Of a stretch of 64,000 nt of DNA, positions 27,794 through 36,481 are shown one piece after another. Location of the stretch: assembly GCF_024614185.1 (NCBI RefSeq), contig NZ_JAHTLF010000018.1:903821-967820 (forward strand), read 5' to 3'. The stretch comes from Nocardioides carbamazepini (lineage in GTDB: Bacteria; Actinomycetota; Actinomycetes; Propionibacteriales; Nocardioidaceae). Under the pieces are notes generated by a model. It was not told where the DNA came from and ran no database searches. It was given only the letters and a program-made list of their open reading frames with translations. Position 1 is the first letter of the stretch; every line of letters begins with the position of its first letter. The position numbers and the translations under genes are program-made.

Positions 27794-27854
27794 GGACTCA
27801 TGCCTCCGTTCGTCGGGGGTGACGTGGAGCACATTACTTCCATTTGGAATTAAA

Positions 27855-28268
27855 TCAAGAGGTGCGGGTCAGCAGCCCGCGCAGCGCCTCCCGCTCCCAG
27901 TCCGCGAGCTCGGTGAGCTCGGCGGCGATCGCGTCCTGCACGCGGACGCACTGGTCGTCGTACGTCGCCCGGCCCCGGTCGGTGAGCTGGACCAGCACCC
28001 GACGCCGGTCCAGCCCGTCGAGGGCCCGGTGCACCAGCGCGTGGTCGACCAGCCGGTCGACGCTGCGCGTCAGCGTCGGTGCGGGCAGGCCGACGGCCTG
28101 GGCGAGATCGGTCATCGTCTGTCCGTCGGGCCGCGCGTGCAGTGCGGTGAGCACCAGCCAGTGCGGGGTCTTGAGGGGCGTGCCCGCGAGCGCGGCGCCG
28201 ATCGCGCGCTCCAGCCGCGACGCGCGGCCGATGAGCAGGACGGCCAGCTCCCCGTGCCCGGTCGTCAT
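27855..28268 (-). CDS. MarR-family transcriptional regulator of the amide locus
   Basis: 137 residues from ATG 28268 behind AGGAGG. Winged helix-turn-helix with TMTDLAQAVGLPAPTLTRSVDRLVDHALVHRA and wing LDRRRVLVQLTDRG, the standard MarR layout. It is divergent from the AmiC-like gene, and on the same strand as fmdA and amiS 62 bases downstream. The 103-base divergent spacer holds ATTCCATTCGGTGATAT near 28322-28340 and ATTACTTCCATTTGGAATT-like AT-rich DNA lies at the fmdA promoter near 27832-27853; both contain TTCCAT and are candidate operators. Confidence 0.88.
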   Translation of the reverse strand: MTTGHGELAVLLIGRASRLERAIGAALAGTPLKTPHWLVLTALHARPDGQTMTDLAQAVGLPAPTLTRSVDRLVDHALVHRALDGLDRRRVLVQLTDRGRATYDDQCVRVQDAIAAELTELADWEREALRGLLTRTS

Positions 28269-28371
28269 CGGTGCCTCCTGCATCCCTTGACCCGTCCGAT
28301 GTCGCGCTCCATACTCCCAGAATATTCCATTCGGTGATATCGGCGCGGGTTGGCCGGAAGAGGGGTGCGGT

Positions 28372-29445
28372 GTGGACGCGTTCCGCGTCGGGCTGGCGAT
28401 CCCGCTGCAGGGGCCGGGCGGGATCTTCGGGCCGTCGTGCGAGAAGGTCGCCGATCTCGCCATCGCGCAGCTCAACCAGCGCGCCGGCATCCTCGGGCGA
28501 CCCGTCGACGTCGAGGTGCTCGACGCCGGCGCGTCGCTCGAGCAGTTCTGCGACAGCACCGCGGCGGCGGTCGCCGCCGGCCGGATCCATGCGGTCGTCG
28601 GCTGGCACATCTCCTCGGTGCGCCAGCACATGGCGCCGGTGCTGGCCGGGCTCGGCGTGCCGTACGTCTACACCTCGCTGCACGAGGGCGCCGGCCAGGA
28701 GGCGGTGCTCTGCCCCGGGGAGACGCCCTCCCTCCAGGTCGCGCCGGGGCTGAGCTGGCTGCGCGAGCACCTCGGCATCCGCCGCTGGTCGGTCGTCGGC
28801 GCCGACTACGTATGGCCGCGCCGCACCCTGCGGGCGATCCGGGCCTACGCCCGGGCCACCGGCCTGGACATCGTGCACGAGCAGTTCGTCCGCTACGGGT
28901 GCCGCGACTTCCGCGGCGTCCTCCGGGACGTGCGGGGCAGCAGCGCGCAGGGCGTGATCATGCTGCTCGTGGGGCGCGACGCCGTGCTGTTCAACCGGCA
29001 GTTCGCGGCCGGTGGCCTGCAGGACGGGCTGGTCCGGTTCAGCCCGCTCATGGAGGAGAACATGCTCCTCGCCTCCGGTGCCGGCGCCACCCGCGACCTC
29101 TACGTCGCGGCGGCCTACTTCAACAGCCTGGTCACCTCGTCGGCGATCGACTTCACCGGCTCCTACGCCGACCGGTTCGGCCCCGGCGCCCCGGCGCTCA
29201 ACAACGCCGCCGAGTCCTGCTACGAGGGCATCCTCGCGCTCGCCGCGGCGGCCAGCGCGGTCGGCAGCGCCGACCCGGCCCGGATGCTCGCGGCCATCGA
29301 GGAGCGCGGCGTCACCTACGACGGACCGCGGGGCACGGTCCGCCTCGGCGCCGGGTCGTCGTACCAGCAGGTGCACATCGCGCGGGCCGAGGACTACGAG
29401 TTCGACGTGCTGGGTCCGCTCGCGCAGGACACCCTGGCCGGCTGA
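28372..29445 (+). CDS. Cytosolic amide-sensor-like protein (AmiC/Peripla_BP_5 type, no signal peptide)
   Basis: 357 residues, GTG 28372. The whole chain is a periplasmic-binding-protein fold of the branched-chain amino acid/urea/amide class: VGLAIPLQGPGGIFGPS, LNQRAGILGRPVDVEV, VVGWHISSVRQHMAPVL, and FNSLVTSSAIDFTGSYADRFG. It starts directly at the domain with no signal peptide or lipobox, as in Pseudomonas AmiC, a cytosolic amide sensor that restrains AmiR. No AmiR/ANTAR partner is in the window, so it may act with the divergent MarR regulator or on its own. It could be a start-site artefact of a lost leader, but no hydrophobic segment lies upstream. Confidence 0.8.
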   Translation: MDAFRVGLAIPLQGPGGIFGPSCEKVADLAIAQLNQRAGILGRPVDVEVLDAGASLEQFCDSTAAAVAAGRIHAVVGWHISSVRQHMAPVLAGLGVPYVYTSLHEGAGQEAVLCPGETPSLQVAPGLSWLREHLGIRRWSVVGADYVWPRRTLRAIRAYARATGLDIVHEQFVRYGCRDFRGVLRDVRGSSAQGVIMLLVGRDAVLFNRQFAAGGLQDGLVRFSPLMEENMLLASGAGATRDLYVAAAYFNSLVTSSAIDFTGSYADRFGPGAPALNNAAESCYEGILALAAAASAVGSADPARMLAAIEERGVTYDGPRGTVRLGAGSSYQQVHIARAEDYEFDVLGPLAQDTLAG

Positions 29446-29461
29446 GCGCCTCCGGACGCGA

Positions 29462-29497
29462 CGAGACCCCGCACCCGAGAGCGGGTGCGGGGTCTCG
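29462..29497. terminator. Bidirectional terminator between AmiC-like gene and ino1
   Basis: Perfect 16-bp stem (29462-29477 with 29482-29497), loop AGAG. The flanking genes converge on it. Confidence 0.8.
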
Positions 29498-29509
29498 CGT
29501 GAACTGGTC

Positions 29510-30595
29510 TCAGACGCCCTTGATGAAGGCCTCGAGCTGGACGCGGCCCTCGGTGTCCTCGATCTGCACCGGCGGGCTCTTCATGAGGTACGCCGAGGCG
29601 GGGATGATCGGGCCGCCGACGCCGCGGTCCTTGGCGATCTTCGCGGCCCGGACGGCGTCGATGATGATGCCGGCCGAGTTCGGGGAGTCCCAGACCTCGA
29701 GCTTGTACTCGAGGTTGAGCGGGACGTCGCCGAACGCGCGACCCTCGAGGCGGACGTAGGCCCACTTGCGGTCGTCGAGCCACGCGACGTAGTCGGACGG
29801 GCCGATGTGGACGTTGCGGTCGTCGGCGCCGACGTTGGCCAGCGAGCCGTTGAGGTTCGAGGTGACGGCCTGGGTCTTGGAGACCTTCTTGGACTCCAGG
29901 CGCTCGCGCTCGAGCATGTTCTTGAAGTCCATGTTGCCGCCGACGTTGAGCTGGTAGGTGCGGTCCAGCGCGACGCCACGGTCCTCGAACAGCTTCGCCA
30001 TCACGCGGTGGGTGATGGTGGCGCCGACCTGCGACTTGATGTCGTCGCCGACGATCGGGACGCCGGCGTCCTCGAACTTCTTGGCCCACACCGGGTCGGA
30101 GGCGATGAAGACGGGCAGCGCGTTGACGAAGGCCACGCCGGCGTCGATCGCGCACTGCGCGTAGAACTTGTCGGCCTCCTCGGAGCCCACCGGCAGGTAG
30201 GACACCAGGACGTCGACCTCGGCGTCCTTGAGCGCCTGGACGACGTCGACCGGGTCGGCGCCGGACTCCTCGATGGTCATCCGGTAGTACTTGCCCAGAC
30301 CGTCGAGGGTCGGGCCGCGCTGCACCTCGACCCCGAGGGTGGGGACGTCGGCGATCTTGATGGTGTTGTTCTCCGAGGCGTTGATGGCCTCGGACAGGTC
30401 CTTGCCGACCTTCTTGTCGTCGACGTCGAACGCGGCGACGAACTGGACGTCGCCGACGTGGTACTCGCCGAACTGGACGTGCATGAGCCCCGGGACGGTG
30501 CTCGCGGCATCGGCGCCCCGGTAGTACTGCACGCCCTGGATGAGGGACGTGGCGCAGTTGCCCACGCCGGCGATCGCTACTCGAACCGAACCCAT
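29510..30595 (-). CDS. ino1: Inositol-3-phosphate synthase (Ino1-type)
   Basis: 361 residues from ATG 30595 behind AGGAAGG. NAD-binding start VRVAIAGVGNCATSLIQG; then NALPVFIASDPVWA, QLNVGGNMDFKNM and the family's IEESGADPVD stretch. Converts glucose-6-phosphate to myo-inositol-1-phosphate, the first step to phosphatidylinositol and mycothiol in actinobacteria. A padR gene lies 66 bases ahead on the same strand, the arrangement of Rv0047c-Rv0046c in M. tuberculosis, so PadR control of ino1 is likely. Confidence 0.96.
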   Translation of the reverse strand: MGSVRVAIAGVGNCATSLIQGVQYYRGADAASTVPGLMHVQFGEYHVGDVQFVAAFDVDDKKVGKDLSEAINASENNTIKIADVPTLGVEVQRGPTLDGLGKYYRMTIEESGADPVDVVQALKDAEVDVLVSYLPVGSEEADKFYAQCAIDAGVAFVNALPVFIASDPVWAKKFEDAGVPIVGDDIKSQVGATITHRVMAKLFEDRGVALDRTYQLNVGGNMDFKNMLERERLESKKVSKTQAVTSNLNGSLANVGADDRNVHIGPSDYVAWLDDRKWAYVRLEGRAFGDVPLNLEYKLEVWDSPNSAGIIIDAVRAAKIAKDRGVGGPIIPASAYLMKSPPVQIEDTEGRVQLEAFIKGV

Positions 30596-30661
30596 GGGGT
30601 TACCTTCCTTGCTACTCATGACATCTCGTGAATGATCAGGTGCTGACCTGAACCGCGGTGG

Positions 30662-31255
30662 TCAGGACGGAGCCGACGGTGCTGCTGTGGTCGGCGTCTC
30701 CGGTCCGGGTGTTGCCTGTTGCACGCTGCGTTCGGCGTTGATGAGCTCCGAGAGCCAACGGACCTCACGCTCGACCGACTCCACTCCGTGACGCTGCAGC
30801 TCGGCGGCGTACCGGTCGGCCTCGGCCTGCGTCATGGCCAGCTCGCGCTGGACGCGGTCGAGCCGCTCCTGGAGCCGCGAGCGACGTCCTTCGAGGACGC
30901 GCAGCCGGATCTCCATGTCGGTGGAGGAGAAGAACCGGAACCGGATGTCGAAGTTGTCGTCCTCCCAAGCGGTCGGACCCACCTCCGACATCAGGCGCGA
31001 GAACTCCTCGGTGCCCAGGTCGGTCACCTGGTAGACGATCCGCTGCCGACGGGACTGGGGTCCCGAGGGCACGGTCTCCTCGATGAGGTTGCCGCGGAGC
31101 ATCTTCTTCAGCGCGGGATAGAGCGAGCCGTACGACAGCAGGCGGCCCCAGCCCAGCATCAGGTTGAGCCGCTTGCGCAGCTCGTAGCCGTGCATGGGTC
31201 CCTCGTGCAGCAGTCCGAGGACTGCGAGCTCGATGGTGTCCCCGCGCCGTGCCAT
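30662..31255 (-). CDS. PadR-family transcriptional regulator
   Basis: 197 residues from ATG 31255. N-terminal PadR winged helix: IELAVLGLLHEGPMHGYELRKRL, GSLYPALKKM and a wing with RRQRIVYQVTDLG. The C-terminal half is a helical dimerisation arm (RSRLQERLDRVQRELAMTQAEAD). Longer than minimal PadRs, matching the group next to ino1 in actinobacteria. A 5-3-5 inverted repeat overlaps its own promoter region, so autoregulation is likely. Confidence 0.93.
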   Translation of the reverse strand: MARRGDTIELAVLGLLHEGPMHGYELRKRLNLMLGWGRLLSYGSLYPALKKMLRGNLIEETVPSGPQSRRQRIVYQVTDLGTEEFSRLMSEVGPTAWEDDNFDIRFRFFSSTDMEIRLRVLEGRRSRLQERLDRVQRELAMTQAEADRYAAELQRHGVESVEREVRWLSELINAERSVQQATPGPETPTTAAPSAPS

Positions 31256-31261
31256 GCGACC

Positions 31262-31274
31262 TATCGTAGCGATA
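31262..31274. promoter_or_regulatory. Candidate PadR operator
   Basis: TATCGTAGCGATA, a perfect 5-bp inverted repeat with a 3-base spacer, followed by TATC to make GATATATC at 31271-31278. It ends seven bases before the padR start codon on the other strand and lies in the divergent spacer to the gene at 31362. Confidence 0.5.
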
Positions 31275-31361
31275 TATCCGCGGGACGTGAACTCCCGATG
31301 GATCGGGGGTGTCGAACGGTCGTCCGGGCAACCGATCACCGGGTTCCTACGTAGGAGGGTC

Positions 31362-32252
31362 ATGAGCACCGACGTGGAGGACGAGATCGCCACCGCCCTC
31401 GAGACGGGGTACGCCGACGAGCCCGCGCTGCGCGCGCCGGCCGACTACGTCGCGGACGGGCGGCGGCGCCTCCGCAACCGCCGCCTCGGCACGGGGGGCG
31501 CGGCCGCCCTGGTCGTGGCCGCGGCCCTGGCGGTCGCGCTGCTCCCCCAGGGCGGTGCGTCGCGCACCACCCCGGACCGCGCCCCCGTGGTGCAGGCGCC
31601 GACCCCGGCCACCCCGGCCGCCTCGGCGACCGCGACGGCCCCGGAGAGCACCGAGGCGCCTCCCGAGAGGATCTCCGACGTCCTCGTGCGCGGCCAGCAC
31701 GCCGGGTACGACGGTCGGGGCCGGCTCGTGCTCCGCCCGGGGTGGCGGGTCGTGCGGGAGGTGCCGAACCCGTTGCGCAAGGTCGCGCCGGAGGCCTCGG
31801 CCGGGCTCGTGGTCACCGACGGGAGGCAGACGTACTGGTACCTGCTCGACCACAGCCGGAACGGGGGTGGTGCCTCGTGGGACCCGGCGAGCAAGGCCTA
31901 CGCCCGCTTCGAGGAGTGGCTCGACGTCATGGTCGGCCTGCAGCGCGGCACCGAGCCGGCGGCGTACGTCGCCTTCGCCGCCTCGGGTGACCTGCTCGAG
32001 CCGGGGGTGGGCGTCCGGATCCTCGGGCAGTGGCCCGGCCCGGACCTGCCCGGCTTCGCCGCGCCCGGGGAGGACAGCGCACTCGCGAAGGTCGTGGTCG
32101 ACGGGCGCACCTTCTTCGTGCTGGCCCGGCGCTCGCCCGGCGGGCCGACCGACAGCATCCCGTTCGACGCCGCGCTGCTCCCCGAGCCCACGCGCGAGGC
32201 GTTCCTCGCCCACGCACGCGAGGCCTACGCCTCCGGCGAGGGGCTGAGGTGA
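31362..32252 (+). CDS. Single-pass membrane protein, probable partner of the following sigma factor
   Basis: 296 residues from ATG 31362 behind GTAGGAGGG. The first 45 residues are cytosolic and charged (DVEDEIATALETGYADEP), then RRRLRNRRL and one membrane helix (about residues 47-65), a Pro/Thr/Ala linker, and an extracytoplasmic domain of about 190 residues with no recognised fold. It overlaps the ECF sigma gene by four bases (GTGA). Such pairs in actinobacteria are often sigma plus membrane regulator, although here the membrane protein comes first. Anti-sigma action is inferred only. Confidence 0.65.
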   Translation: MSTDVEDEIATALETGYADEPALRAPADYVADGRRRLRNRRLGTGGAAALVVAAALAVALLPQGGASRTTPDRAPVVQAPTPATPAASATATAPESTEAPPERISDVLVRGQHAGYDGRGRLVLRPGWRVVREVPNPLRKVAPEASAGLVVTDGRQTYWYLLDHSRNGGGASWDPASKAYARFEEWLDVMVGLQRGTEPAAYVAFAASGDLLEPGVGVRILGQWPGPDLPGFAAPGEDSALAKVVVDGRTFFVLARRSPGGPTDSIPFDAALLPEPTREAFLAHAREAYASGEGLR

Positions 32253-32749
32253 GCGCCCGACAGGAGCGCGACGCCGCCTTCACCGCGTTCGTGGAGGCGC
32301 ACCAGGTTCGGCTGCGCCGGATCGCGTACGCCGTGTGCGGCGACTGGAACCGCGCCGAGGACGTGCTCCAGACCGCCCTGGCGAAGCTCTACGTGAGCTG
32401 GCACCGGGTGCACCGCAGCGGCACCGAGCTGGCCTACGTCCGCCGCATCATCGTGAACGCCGACGTCGACGAGCGGCGCCGGCCGTGGCGCCGGGAGCGA
32501 CCCGGGCTCGACGGCCACGACCCGGCGGCCCGGGCCGGCCTGGCCCCCGACGAGCGCACCGACCTGCTCGCCGCGATCCGGGCGCTGCCCCCGCTCCAGC
32601 GCCGCGTCGTCGTGCTGCGTCACTGGCTCGGTCTGTCGGTCAAGGAGACCGCGGTCGAGCTCCGGATCGCCGAGGGCACGGTCAAGAGCCAGTCGTCGCG
32701 TGCCCTGGCGACCCTGCGGGAGCAGATCGCCGGAAATCGGGTCGGCTGA
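32249..32749 (+). CDS. ECF sigma factor, SigE family (short actinobacterial type)
   Basis: 166 residues from GTG 32249. Region 2: RDAAFTAFVEAHQVRLRRIAYAVCGDWNRAEDVLQ, with ELAYVRRIIVNADVDERRRPWRRE, the hallmark of the small SigE-family ECF factors abundant in actinobacteria. Region 4: LPPLQRRVVVLRHWLGLSVKETA, EGTVKSQSSRAL. Translation is coupled to the membrane protein gene before it. Targets unknown; the next gene, a penicillin-binding protein 24 bases downstream, might be co-transcribed. Confidence 0.9.
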   Translation: MSARQERDAAFTAFVEAHQVRLRRIAYAVCGDWNRAEDVLQTALAKLYVSWHRVHRSGTELAYVRRIIVNADVDERRRPWRRERPGLDGHDPAARAGLAPDERTDLLAAIRALPPLQRRVVVLRHWLGLSVKETAVELRIAEGTVKSQSSRALATLREQIAGNRVG

Positions 32750-32773
32750 CCAGGGCGCCGTACCCTGTCCTGC

Positions 32774-35035
32774 GTGGTTCAGGGAAAACGGAAGTCCGCA
32801 GCGAGCTCCGCGGGGTCGAAGGGCCGCTCGAAGTCGCGCCCGAAGGACCGCACGCCGCGGACCTGGAAGCAGCGCCTCAAGCGGTACACGCTGTGGGGCC
32901 TCGTCGCCTGCGTGGTGATGGGCCTCCTCGGTGCCGCCGGCTTCTTCGTGGCCTACCGCTCGATCGACATCCCCGACCCGAACGCCGAGTTCCTCACCGA
33001 GACCACCCAGGTCTACTACTCCGACGGCAAGGGCCAGCTGGGCCAGTTCGCCGTCCAGCGGCGTGACTCGATCGACTACGACGAGATGCCGCAGTACGTG
33101 AAGGACGGCGTCGTCGCGGCGGAGAACCGGACCTTCTGGACCGACAACGGCATCGACCCCAAGGGCATCCTCAGCGCGGCGTTCAGCAACGCCCAGGGCA
33201 ACACCACCCGCGGCGCGTCGACCATCACCCAGCAGTACGTCAAGATCCTCTACCTCACCCAGGAACGCACCTGGAAGCGGAAGCTCAAGGAAGCGATCCT
33301 CTCGCTCAAGGTGAAGAACCAGCTGAGCAAGCAGGAGGTGCTGGAGGGCTACCTCAACACCGTCTACTTCGGGCGCGGCGCGTACGGCATCCAGGCCGCC
33401 TCGAAGGCCTACTTCGCCAAGGACGCGGCGGACCTGAACCTCAAGCAGTCCGCCGCCCTGGTCGCGATCCTCAACAACCCCAACGGGCTCGACCCCGACG
33501 ACGGCGAGGAGACCGCCCAGCGCCTGCTCGGGCGCTACCAGTACGTGCTCGACTCGATGGAGGAGATGGACACGGCCCCCGCCGGCGAGGTCTCGCAGGC
33601 GCGTGCGGCGCTGCCGAAGTTCCCGGAGATCAAGCAGAGCGAGCAGTACGGCGGCCAGCGGGGCCACGCGCTGACCATGGTCCGCAAGGAGCTGCTCCGC
33701 ATGGGCTTCTCGGAGCAGGAGATCGACGGTGGCGGCCTCCAGGTCACCACGACGTTCACCAAGAAGGCGATGTCGGCGGCCGCCCAGGGCGCGGCCGAGC
33801 AGCGGCCCGAGGGGTTCAGCCCCAAGGACCTCCACGTCGCGGTCGCCTCCGTCGAGCCCGGCACCGGCGCGGTGCGCGGCTTCTACGGCGGTCAGGACTA
33901 CCTCCAGTCGCAGATCAACTGGGCGGTGGCGGGTGGCCAGGCCGGCTCGACCTTCAAGCCGTTCGCGCTCGCGGCCGGCATCGAGTCGGGCTTCGAGCTC
34001 AAGGACACCTTCGACGGCAACTCGCCGTACGACCTGCCCGGCGGCGGTCGCCCGATCGAGAACCAGGGCAACAGCAGCTACGGGCGGGTCGACCTGATCC
34101 GGGCCACCGAGGACTCGATCAACACCGCCTACATCGACCTGACCCTGGCGATGCCCGACGGGCCGACCCAGATCATCGAGACCGCCAACGCCATGGGCAT
34201 CCCGCCGGACAAGGCGGCGCCCAAGCCGTACGGCATCCCGACCTCCAGCCCGGGCCTGCAGGCCAACACCGGCGTCTCGCTGGGGTCGCAGACGGTCAGC
34301 CCGATCAACATGGCCAACGGCTACGCGACCATCGCCAACCGCGGTGTCGCCGCCGACGCCTACATCATCGAGAAGGTCGTCGACCGCGACGGCATCGAGC
34401 GCTACGACCACGGCAAGATCAAGGGCACCACGCACCGGGCGATCGAGGAGGGCATCGCCGACGACGTGGGCTACGCCCTCCAGCAGGTCGTCCGCTCCGG
34501 CTCCGGTACGTCGGCGCTGGGCCTGCGGCGTCCGGTCGGCGGCAAGACGGGAACGGCCACCAACGGCCTCGGCGAGGTGTCCTCGGCCTGGTTCGTCGGC
34601 TACACGCCGCAGCTGTCGACCGCGGTGATGTACGTGCGCGGCAAGGGCAACGAGCAGCTCAAGGACTGGCTGCCGTCGTACTTCGGTGGCGCCTATCCGG
34701 CCGACACCTGGACGGCCGTGATGACCCGCGCGCTCGAGGGCGAGGACGTCGAGGACCTGCCGTCCGCGGCCTGGGTCGACGGCGAGGCGCCGTCCGACGG
34801 GCACGACAAGCTGCCGCCCCCGCCGCCGCCGAAGCCGAAGCCGACCAAGAAGCCGAAGAAGGAGAAGAAGCAGGAGCTCCCGACGGAGCAGCCGCCTCCT
34901 CCCCCGCCGACGACGGAGATCCCGGTGCCGCCGACCACGCCGCCCCCGTCGACGCCTCCTCCGGTGACCACGCCACCGACCGGTGGTCCGACGCTCCAGC
35001 CGGGACAGGGCGGCGGTCGCCCGCGCGCCCGCTGA
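32774..35035 (+). CDS. Class A penicillin-binding protein (PonA1-like)
   Basis: 753 residues, GTG start. Basic cytosolic tail, membrane anchor at about 41-62, then a GT51 glycosyltransferase domain (VVAAENRTFWTDNGID with catalytic Glu; TRGASTITQQYVK; GYLNTVYFGRGAYGI). The transpeptidase domain has S392 in GSTFKP, S448 in SIN and K591 in KTGT. The last 85 residues are Pro/Lys/Thr-rich and probably lie in the wall. It polymerises and cross-links peptidoglycan. Position between the ino1/padR block and the GT87-type gene equals ponA1 (Rv0050). Confidence 0.95.
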   Translation: MVQGKRKSAASSAGSKGRSKSRPKDRTPRTWKQRLKRYTLWGLVACVVMGLLGAAGFFVAYRSIDIPDPNAEFLTETTQVYYSDGKGQLGQFAVQRRDSIDYDEMPQYVKDGVVAAENRTFWTDNGIDPKGILSAAFSNAQGNTTRGASTITQQYVKILYLTQERTWKRKLKEAILSLKVKNQLSKQEVLEGYLNTVYFGRGAYGIQAASKAYFAKDAADLNLKQSAALVAILNNPNGLDPDDGEETAQRLLGRYQYVLDSMEEMDTAPAGEVSQARAALPKFPEIKQSEQYGGQRGHALTMVRKELLRMGFSEQEIDGGGLQVTTTFTKKAMSAAAQGAAEQRPEGFSPKDLHVAVASVEPGTGAVRGFYGGQDYLQSQINWAVAGGQAGSTFKPFALAAGIESGFELKDTFDGNSPYDLPGGGRPIENQGNSSYGRVDLIRATEDSINTAYIDLTLAMPDGPTQIIETANAMGIPPDKAAPKPYGIPTSSPGLQANTGVSLGSQTVSPINMANGYATIANRGVAADAYIIEKVVDRDGIERYDHGKIKGTTHRAIEEGIADDVGYALQQVVRSGSGTSALGLRRPVGGKTGTATNGLGEVSSAWFVGYTPQLSTAVMYVRGKGNEQLKDWLPSYFGGAYPADTWTAVMTRALEGEDVEDLPSAAWVDGEAPSDGHDKLPPPPPPKPKPTKKPKKEKKQELPTEQPPPPPPTTEIPVPPTTPPPSTPPPVTTPPTGGPTLQPGQGGGRPRAR

Positions 35036-35050
35036 CCCGGTGAGCGACTA

Positions 35051-36481
35051 GTGGGCCACGTCCACCCGACCCGCGACGACGCGGTCGTCACGGCGCTGAG
35101 CGAGGTCGTCGGCGGGCCGATGGGCGAGCGGGCGCGGCCCCACCGGTGGTGGACGCCGACCCGGGTGCTGCTCCTGCTCACCGCGGTGGTGTTCGCGGCG
35201 GGACTGGTCCAGAAGGCGCCGTGCTCACTGGCGCAGGGACGTGACCAGAACTGGGTCTACTCCCACATGTGCTACACCGACCTGCGCCCGCTCTACGTGC
35301 CGCGGGGCCTGGTGGAGAAGGCCTGGCCGTACTCCGACGACGAGCAGGTCCGGTCCCGCTACGACGAGATGGAGTACCCCGCCGGCATCGCCTACTGGGC
35401 GTGGGGCACCGCGTGGGTCACCCAGTGGCTCAACGGCTCGCCCGACCTCGACGAGCGCTCCCGGACCCCGGTCGACCTGCTGTACGGCGATCCGGAGGTC
35501 GAGGACGAGCAGACGATCTTCCTGCTGGTCAACGCCGTCGGCTTCGGAGCGCTGGCGCTGCTGGCCACCTGGCTGCTCGCCGGGGTCCATCGCACCCGGC
35601 CCTGGGACGCGGCGGCGTTCGCGCTCTCGCCGACCCTGCTGCTCACCGGCCTGATCAACTGGGACCTGCTCGCGGTCGCCCTGGTGGCGGGGGCGCTGTG
35701 GGCGTGGTCGCGGGACCGGCCGGTGCTGACCGGCATCCTCATCGGGCTGGGGACGGCGACCAAGCTGTATCCGCTGTTCCTGCTCGGCGGACTGCTGGTG
35801 ATCTGCCTGCGGCGGCGCCAGGTCGGGCGGTTCGCGATCGCGTCCGTGTGGGCAGCGGCGGCCTGGGCGGCGGCCAATGCGCCGGCGTACCTGACCGGTC
35901 CGGAGCAGTGGAAGGTGTTCTGGTCCTTCAACTCCGAGCGGGCCGCGGACCTCGGGTCGTTGTGGATGCTGGTCGACCAGGCCGGCGACGTCGGGTTCTC
36001 GGCGCACACGATCAACGTGTGGTCCTGGATCCTCTTCGGGGCCTGGTGCGTCGTCGTGTTCGTGATCGGCATGACCGCCGGGCGCCGAGGGCCGGTCGCG
36101 GTGGTCCCCCGCCTCGCGCAGCTGGGCTACCTGATCGTGGTCGGCTTCCTGGTCGTCAACAAGGTCTACTCGCCGCAGTACGTGCTGTGGCTGCTCCCCC
36201 TCGCCGTCCTGGCCCGGCCGCGGTGGCGCGACCAGATCGTGTGGCAGGCGAGCGAGGTCTTCTACTTCTGCACGGTGTGGTGGTACCTCGGCGGCTATCT
36301 CGCCCCCGCGGGCGGCGGCGACGCCGGGTTCTACTGGGTCGGCATCGTGGTGCGGATCCTCGGCGAGCTCTACCTCGCCGCGGTGATCGTGCGCGATCTC
36401 TACCGGCCCGACCACGACCCGGTCGCGCTCGAACGGTTCGAGACCGTGGGCGCCGGCCGGGGCCGGCGTACGGATGGCTGA
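35051..36481 (+). CDS. Polyprenyl-phosphate-dependent mannosyltransferase-like membrane protein (GT87/DUF2029)
   Basis: 476 residues with about ten membrane helices. Early extracytoplasmic loop has CYTDLRPLYVPRGL and DEMEYPAGIAYWAWG; later LINWDLLAVALVAGALWAWSR and GTATKLYPLFLLGGL (GxxxKxYP motif), and VNKVYSPQYVLWLLPLAVL, all typical of GT87/DUF2029 proteins. These use polyprenyl-phospho-mannose or similar donors for envelope glycans. Sits directly behind the class A PBP as Rv0051 does in M. tuberculosis. GTG start 15 bases after ponA-like stop. Its end overlaps the lipoprotein gene. Confidence 0.85.
   Translation: MGHVHPTRDDAVVTALSEVVGGPMGERARPHRWWTPTRVLLLLTAVVFAAGLVQKAPCSLAQGRDQNWVYSHMCYTDLRPLYVPRGLVEKAWPYSDDEQVRSRYDEMEYPAGIAYWAWGTAWVTQWLNGSPDLDERSRTPVDLLYGDPEVEDEQTIFLLVNAVGFGALALLATWLLAGVHRTRPWDAAAFALSPTLLLTGLINWDLLAVALVAGALWAWSRDRPVLTGILIGLGTATKLYPLFLLGGLLVICLRRRQVGRFAIASVWAAAAWAAANAPAYLTGPEQWKVFWSFNSERAADLGSLWMLVDQAGDVGFSAHTINVWSWILFGAWCVVVFVIGMTAGRRGPVAVVPRLAQLGYLIVVGFLVVNKVYSPQYVLWLLPLAVLARPRWRDQIVWQASEVFYFCTVWWYLGGYLAPAGGGDAGFYWVGIVVRILGELYLAAVIVRDLYRPDHDPVALERFETVGAGRGRRTDG

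Noticed and set aside
32225..34804. 859-codon open frame antisense to the penicillin-binding protein
   Set aside because: Arg/Gly/Val/Asp-rich shadow without motifs; the plus strand has all class A PBP motifs.
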